Shown here one piece after another: positions 57,595-64,000 of a stretch of DNA of 64,000 nucleotides; position 1 is the stretch's first letter, and each line of letters begins with the position of its first letter. Location: contig JBANDB010000003.1 of NCBI GenBank assembly GCA_037576215.1, forward strand, positions 6,882,001 to 6,946,000. Reading direction: 5' to 3'. The notes below the pieces were generated by a model. The model saw only the letters and a list, made by a program, of their open reading frames with translations, searched no databases and was not told the DNA's origin. Made by a program: the position numbers and the translations under genes. The DNA is from Armillaria gallica. Lineage: Eukaryota; Basidiomycota; Agaricomycetes; Agaricales; Physalacriaceae.

Positions 57595-58687
57595 TTATAG
57601 TTCGCTTGACGATGCGATCTGACCTTCATCTCCTTCAGACTCAGAAGTGTGTGCTCGCGATTGTACCTGCGATGAAATCGAAGAAGATGGCGCGGCAGAC
57701 CGCGACACTGCTTTCCTAGCTGAACAGCCTCTGCATCTTGCTCGACACTGGATACAGGCTGGGTTGGGACGCGCACTTGTGGCAGCGGGCATAAAGCAGT
57801 TCAGACTGAATTCCTCACACCTCTCACACTATGAAAAAATTTAGCTTCGCAGTTGGGGAAGAAAAAGGGTCACCCACTCTTGTCCTAGCTTTCCGTTTGC
57901 CTAGTAAAGACATCAAGTACTTCTCACGCTCTAGAGGTGGAAGTCGTTTCAAATCCTGAGATGTGAGGTGACCGTTCAATTTGGGTTTCTTCTTCGGGTG
58001 CGCCTCATCTGTTTCATCAGCGTCCGATCCTGACCTCTGTTTCGAAGCTCTCTTGGAGCGGGTGACAGATGAGGGTCCTTTATCCTTCGAGCCATTCATC
58101 TCCAGAGGATCCATAGGAATGACACGGCGGACGACGGTCTCTCTTCTACGAATGTCGACATCCCCCAAATTTCCGTCTTCATCTTCAGAGATATAGGTAA
58201 TAACTTCCTTGAGCCGCGGCTGGACCCCTTCGTCCGAAACATACAGTCCCTCGTCTTCCCGTTCCTGCCGCCGAGCTTCATCGCCGATTCTTTTCAAAGA
58301 ACCCGGTCCATCCGCGTCGTCCCACCGTTTGGCAGCCTCCTTGAGCTTTCGCCAGAGTAAAAGGGAGCCGCGAACACCGAACATCTCGTAGGGAGCACTG
58401 TGCAGCCGGCGCATGTTGGTACGGAAGAGTTCATCATCCTATGAGCAATGTAAACGGTTATGCGTTACGCTGGCAGAATGCAGGCTTACCAGCATGTCAC
58501 GCAGCTTGACAATGTGGTAATAGAGTCGCCAAGCTACGTGGATATTGGGATCTACTCGAGGGCCGCTATCATATGCATCTGCAAGGTCTTGAAGATGTTT
58601 GTTGGTATCTTTGTAGTACTGGGGCACTGGACCACCACGAATTTTGAAAAGAAACGGCTCCGCTCCGATGAAAAATTCTTCAACCAT
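57595..58687 (-). CDS. Zn(II)2Cys6-type protein, paralog 3
   Basis: Exons 58490-58687, 57878-58438 and 57595-57828 mirror paralogs 1 and 2 and encode 330 aa. The start is MVEEFFIGAEPFLFKIRGGP (second residue Val where the others have Ala). The cluster CERCEEFSLNC...CIQCRARCRGC keeps all six cysteines with x2, x6, x13, x2, x6 spacing. The middle (EREDEGLYVSDEGVQPRLKE) and basic patch (HPKKKPKLNG) are conserved. It is closest to paralog 1 and, like it, has an R1 repeat copy directly upstream, so the two are arms of an inverted duplication about 21 kb apart. Confidence 0.75.
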
Positions 58688-58999
58688 GGTATCGAGAGAC
58701 AACGTGAGTCAACCAGCGTGTTACTCGTTTGTTCATGCTTTGCAAGATAGAAGACTTCTCTTCTGTGATTAGCTTCCAGCGCTTGTTCCTGGTCTCGTTA
58801 CCATCCTGTATATGCTCATTGACTTACCACATTGAGGTCTAGGTTGATCCATGGCAAGTTCTATCGATGATTAAATAATCAATTTAGTTCTGAAAGGTAC
58901 TTTACAAGTGACAGAGAAAGAAGTAGAAGGACATACTGGAGGTGTCGCTTTCAGTAATGATTCAACCCAAAATGATCATGCACATACCTGGAACGGTGC

Positions 59000-60420
59000 C
59001 GTATGTCAGACTCCTTTCCCTGTGATACTGCACTCGTTCGCTTGATGCCTATCGAAAAGGGTCCCATCGTGACCGGACACCACCCTAGCTGCAAACCAAG
59101 GATCGGCAGGTATAAAAAACCAACGTGCTAACGGCGACAGTATAGGATGAATGATTGCCGTCGCCAGTGTAATAGCGGCCGGTTCCGTGGCGCTCTGAGT
59201 TGCGGGCGACAAGGAAGATTTCGAGACGGCAAAATGGTGGTATCGCTCACGAGGGGGGAGCGAACCAGCATATATCCATCTACCGGTATCAAGCGCACGG
59301 ATCCTTCCTCCATTGACTCTGATGAATATACGCAGAGCCGAGAGTCCAATGGCATCCTGGAGATGGACGACCGACTTCATGTAATGGTGATTCGCTGAAA
59401 GGGATTGCATCTGCCGGTGGCGAGATAAAATCTCTGGTCTGGCGAGTTCGAATGACAACGGCAAACCACTCGCTCGCAACGGAAGCTAAGTCGAGCAGAG
59501 TGCGACTCGGATGCATGATGGTCCGGGGCCTGCCAATTATTCACGACGAAGGATGTCTTAGAGACGTGTCCTCCTGCAGTTGTTCTTGCACTGGTAAACA
59601 AAGAATCCTCGGGAGCGCGCTAAGAACACTGGATTTTTCGGTCAACGACTCCTCCACGTATCTCGTGATTCATGGAGGCATAGGGACTTAGTTCCGACCG
59701 CGCGCGGGTGAACGGAGAGATTGATCCTCCTCTCTATAAGATTCTTATCTTCAAGGGACAGACCTTTGCTACGCAAAACTAGGTTATGCATATGCGCCGC
59801 GTACACTCGGCATGACCAAGACTGCGCTTTAGACTGCTGTGTAAACAGGTTGCATATCCTGGGCACCAGCTGGATAGGAAGCGAGTATAAAATCACAGGA
59901 GAAAGGTTCAGGTGCAGATAGGATTGGACAGTAGGTGTGCGCCAGCTTTGTGTGAGACGGCTTTCACCCGCACGCAAATGATTGGCGGACGTCGGTAATT
60001 TCCGCATGGACTATCGAGGCCGATCAAACTTTATACCCGAAAGGATGCTATATGAGATGTGCTGTTACAATAAGGCTTGACGGTATTGCTGAGGCGCACC
60101 TTCAAGTGCTCGAACGATATTTCAGTTACGCTGTCTGATACGTGCCCCCATTGAACTGGAATGTTGGCATTGGACCCGCAAATCGATGCCGAGGCCGAGC
60201 TGTGAGTCCCGTCGATGGTATATCTTCCCCGAGCTCGAATGGTAGCAAGTTGTGGCGGTTCCCTCGATCTGCAGATGAGCGCGTGCACAAGCGTAGCCGT
60301 GCACGGAGATCGAGGTATTGAAGGAGTTCATTGGCCAAAGTGGCCACCAATGCATCTGAAGTCGAGCAACATCGTCAATTCCTAGGCGCCGTATGTTCGC
60401 CTTTCATCAGACGACAGCGA
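59000..60420 (-). repeat. Repeat family R1, long inverted copy
   Basis: The reverse complement follows 43450-44690 block by block (for example ccaatgccaacattccagttc, ttcgagcacttgaaggtgcg, aagaatcttatagagaggag, gccgtctcgaaatcttcctt). The end near 58990-59110 matches 35160-35300 more closely than 44570-44680. Confidence 0.75.
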
Positions 60421-62539
60421 ACTAAAGTGGATTTTCCCGAAGAATGTTCTCTCTCCAGCAGCGTCTGTTGAAATGGGATGCAATGAGCAGATCTCAAAAA
60501 CCGATGTGAGACCCTTAGGAGAGTCCGGTGAGAGGGATCAGCGACATTGGGAGAGCGTTGGCTGGGATAGAGAAGTACGAAAGGTCTACGTGGACGCAGT
60601 GATTTAGAGACTGGTTCCGTGAGTCTTTGATCCCATCTTGGTTGAGAGCAGCGCGGTATCTTTTAATTCTAAGGTTGGTACATTTCATGATGACACGGTG
60701 ATACATAGCTCACTGTTTAGTCCTCAGTACGGCTTCTTCCCTATATTTCGCCCGTGGAACCTGATGAAGCGAGAGCGCTCTTTCCGAAGGTCGTCGGAGG
60801 CACAAACAATAGTCTGGATGCAGTATTCCAGCCGTGCATCTCAGAGCAGGATATATGCGCAGGAATCGGACGAGAATGAGAAGTAGTGGTCGACGTTGAC
60901 GGTGTTGAACGACCTATACCGTTCCACGTTTATTACGGCGATGTCTCCATTGCGAGACCTCGTGCATTCCCTGACTATGACCTCAGTCAGTGTAGCAGCC
61001 GTGTTCTTGCTGTGCTGCTGGATGGCGACACTTGGGCAAAACTGTGACCGGCTTCGGGAACGCAATTAGATGAGAATGAGGCGCGTCACGGGAAAGAATC
61101 GAGCAACAATGGGAAATCGCCTTTGAGATAGAATGGAATGCGTTGAGCTGGTAGTATAGATGAGCTCTAGTCTTGTTAGTCGCTGGAACTCACGTACCTT
61201 GCACTATCTTCGCAATCCAACCAGTACACACGAAAGTCCTTTCTACATATCCAGGCCATTTTCTCTGTATACGAATCCATGTTCCTTCGTTTCGCCATGT
61301 ACATGACGTCTCTATAGGACATCAGAAAAAGTCATGCAAAAAACGACAAAGGGCTGACATCTTGAGTTCGAAACTCGCGTCGCTGCCTCGGCCATGATGA
61401 AAAATGCTTCATGGGAGTTATGCCCGTGGAGGACATCACTGTTGTGTCATGAGAGTGAGTAGCAGCTGTATTGAGCTCGGATATGTGCAGGCCATTATTA
61501 GATTACCTTGGTACTCCGATGACTGTAAGTTCTGGTAGTGTAACGGTAATATACACGTTGGAATATCGTGTGCCTGTTGGGTTCCCGTTCGACTCCCACC
61601 CAGAGAATCAACATTCTATCAAAGTACGGTCTTTTTTGTCCTTATCATGGGTATAATAGCCCAAGAGCTGAGACGTACAATTCTTGAAACCACTAGCCGC
61701 TAGCGGCATCTGCAAAGCCGACTGTCGATTTGAACATGGAGGCAAGAGATACGTCTGTAGCGTGGGAACCGTTAGATGCATTGTCTCAAGGAATTGCGGT
61801 AGTTACGTCTGGGGTTGTAAAAGGCGACGTGAAACTGGGTATCTGTAGACTGTCGCCATGCAAAGTTAAGATAAGAAAAAAGTCGTGTCCTGTATACATT
61901 GACTGGTTAGAATGTGTCGAGAGGGCACGATGATATTGTTTACTGAGATGAGCAAGCTATCCACTCCAGCACACAGCTTACTCCCTCGAAGCGAACCCCT
62001 TGACCCTCATGAACATACGCGGAGCTGAGGAAGTTCGACGGAGAACTGTGGAGAAAGTCCAACGTCGTCCTAAGGACGACGGTTCGGCGATGTACTGCTT
62101 GGTAGTGGCCGCCAGAAGGGTGTGTTCACCACGGGAGTGACTACCCATTGCAGATCCGAGACCTGCCAATCAATCACGACGAGGGACCTCTCGAAGACGC
62201 GGTCTCCTACCGTGCTATAAGTGCCAAGAACATTGCAATCCTTTGGTCAACGAATATCTTGGAGGCATGGTGGTCGTAACCAAAGCAACGGAAGATAACT
62301 CCAACGTCGCGTGCGGGCGCAGGGAGAGGTCTAGCCTCCTCTTATAAGTATTTGTGCTTGCTTCGTCTATGTTCATGGGGAAGGACGCAGAACGCATGAC
62401 GAAACCTGTCGCTGGCGTTTCTCCACAAAGATAGCGAATAAGAGGTGGGCTGCCGGGTGAATAGGACATGATTATGCGAGTCAAGCACGGAGTAGGGGGA
62501 GGAGAAAGGGTAAGATATTTCGGTTGTAGATGGGAGATG
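60421..62539. repeat. Repeat family R1 fragments
   Basis: A J block lies at 60648-60740 and a ccagtcaatg/gatgatattg block at 61895-61940 (minus). Between them no gene is seen. The tRNA-like sequence at 61526-61607 is listed separately. Confidence 0.5.
61526..61607 (+). tRNA. tRNA-like sequence, probably a pseudogene
   Basis: Order of elements: a possible acceptor TTCTGG that pairs with CCAGAG at the 3' end, TAGTGTAACGGTAATATA in the D-arm position, an anticodon-arm-like stem ACACG/CGTGT with a nine-base loop (two too many), and a CGTTCGACTCCC T-loop/B-box. The stem pairing supports tRNA ancestry; the enlarged loop and irregular T-stem argue for a pseudogene. Its A-box wording (TGGTAGTGTA) is shared with the minus-strand sequence at 45436-45505. 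Confidence 0.4.
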
Positions 62540-64000
62540 GAGGGATCGTCCTACCTCAACGATTCAGCGGGCCTCGATCAAGGATGCTGCTCGATCAAGG
62601 ATGCTGCTCGAAAGGCGGCATTGCAATAAGGCTCGATGGCGCCACTGGCTTGAACGATTGCCTCATACCCAGTGTAAATGGAATGTTGATATAAGTCGAT
62701 GCTGAGGCCGGGGTGCGAATCACATCGCAGCATCGATAGTAGGTCTTGCCCGAGTCCGGGTTAGTCCTGCTCTCAATAGAGGCTCCTTGTTCCGAGAATG
62801 GGAGCGTGACATGCAAGAATATCACGGCATCAGAGGCATTGCTTAGCTTTCCTTCTCCTCACAATACGTCAAAGTGACCAACAATGCCGTATGCATCACA
62901 AACCGTCGAAGAAAGAGTCCCCGAACAGTTCCTACGTGCTGTACGTTCGTTTTTTTCCTACGGTGAACAGCTGCGAGCTAAAGATGGATTTTCCCGAAGA
63001 TCTTAGTACCCATTGAAATGAGATGCAATACGCAGATCCCAAAAACCGATGTGAGACCGTTGGGATAGCCCGATGAGAATAAGGAGCAACATTCGGAAAA
63101 GTAATGCCCTGAGTTGGGATAGAGAGGCGTGAAAAAGTTAGAATGAATTGAACGGCTTAGGCTCTGGTCCCGGGAGTTCTTTAATCGTGAGCGGGGCGGT
63201 ATCTTTTAATCCTAAGTTAGCACATTTCAGGACAACATGGTGATAGAGCTTACTGTAATGCCCTCAGCACACGGCTCCGTCCCTTCATATATTCTGATGG
63301 ACATACACGGAGCGGTGGCGTTTCATCAATTCCATTCATAAAAGAAGGAAAGTTCACTTTGTCGCTAGCAGGAAGACATAAACAATGGTCCAGATGTAGT
63401 CTTCGTCTCTCATGCTACCAACATATGAGGGACAGGGAAAACTGAAAGGACAATGGACGACGAACGAGTACTGAGCCGTCCATGCATGACCATTTCATAT
63501 TCCACGGTCATTACTTGGCGATGATCTCTCTATTTCAGGACGCGGAGCTATCTCGCATAGGCGCACAGGTAAGATATATCGTCCAGTTATTCATAAGTTA
63601 TGCCTCCCCCGCCTATAATCCGAGCAGTGACACTACTGGTGACCAAAAAGCTTGCGCAAAGGAGAGCGGTTACGAAAAACTGCGATCTGTCGGAAACGCG
63701 AACGAGCCGCGGCGCGTGGGTGATGGAGGGAAATCGCCTTTGGTATAGAATACCGGTAGTTTGATCACGCCTAGCACCAACAAAGCCCGGAAAGTAGACA
63801 CGTCCTCGCCGTATGGTGAAGAACTCAGCGAGAGCGTCATGAACACACAGTTGACTTTCCATCACGGACTTTATATATCCCCAATGCACGGAAGTAGTTA
63901 TGTTCGTCACAAAAGACCCTACATTGTCGAGTCATCCAAAACCTTCTACGGACAGGGTTCCTCAATGCGGGCCGCTCCGGTATGAAAATGGGGAGCATAA
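62540..64000 (-). repeat. Repeat family R1, copy at the right edge
   Basis: 62540-63010 is the inverted match of 40780-41240; 63040-63285 carries the aaaaaccgatgtgagacc and J blocks also present at 60495-60740. The last 700 bases have only short unsupported frames. Confidence 0.6.

Overview
The window reads as nuclear DNA of a basidiomycete fungus, most likely an agaricomycete. The evidence is short (about 48-56 nt) GT-AG introns, a Svf1-type gene, a DUF6535 membrane gene, a ricin-B-type lectin, Zn(II)2Cys6-type proteins, an F-box/LRR remnant, and agaric-style DNA transposons plus a chromodomain Ty3 retrotransposon. No rRNA, CRISPR or bacterial features were seen.

Layout. (1) 1-4200: sparsely coding DNA with two unrecognised genes; the second (3131-4197, two membrane segments) ends right against a transposon. 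(2) 4204-11819: a 7.6-kb DNA transposon with ~310-bp inverted arms carrying a Tc1/mariner-like DDE transposase, a USP-like cysteine-peptidase gene and a gene ending in a SAM-like domain, all decayed; a 407-bp MITE sits inside the peptidase gene. (3) 11873-12952: a 1.08-kb hAT-like non-autonomous element containing three ~163-bp tandem repeats. (4) 13262-14146: an F-box/LRR pseudogene. (5) 14412-27943: a five-level nest, hAT element > second hAT-like element > Ty3/gypsy chromovirus > 1.9-kb insertion > 422-bp MITE, with a second 1.67-kb insertion in one LTR. Target-site duplications were read for four of the six elements in the nest. (6) 28610-31650: a P450 fragment and TE debris. (7) 31650-64000: CpG-rich DNA with real genes (three paralogous zinc-cluster genes, a broken DUF6535 gene, a frameshifted lectin, an acidic nuclear-type gene, an intact Svf1-like gene) scattered in an old unclassified repeat family. 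Family copies lie mainly on + left of ~47 kb and on - right of ~50 kb, so the region looks like a degenerate inverted duplication.

In the transposons nearly every inactivating change is a C-to-T or G-to-A transition, mostly at CpG (CGA to TGA stops, YLDD to YLND in reverse transcriptase). This points to methylation-linked or RIP-like decay of the repeats, sparing the gene-bearing right half. Functional host genes are few: Svf1-like (55783-57192), the acidic protein (47888-49113), the three zinc-cluster paralogs and perhaps the two left-end genes. All coordinates and translations were read by eye, so splice sites are proposals.
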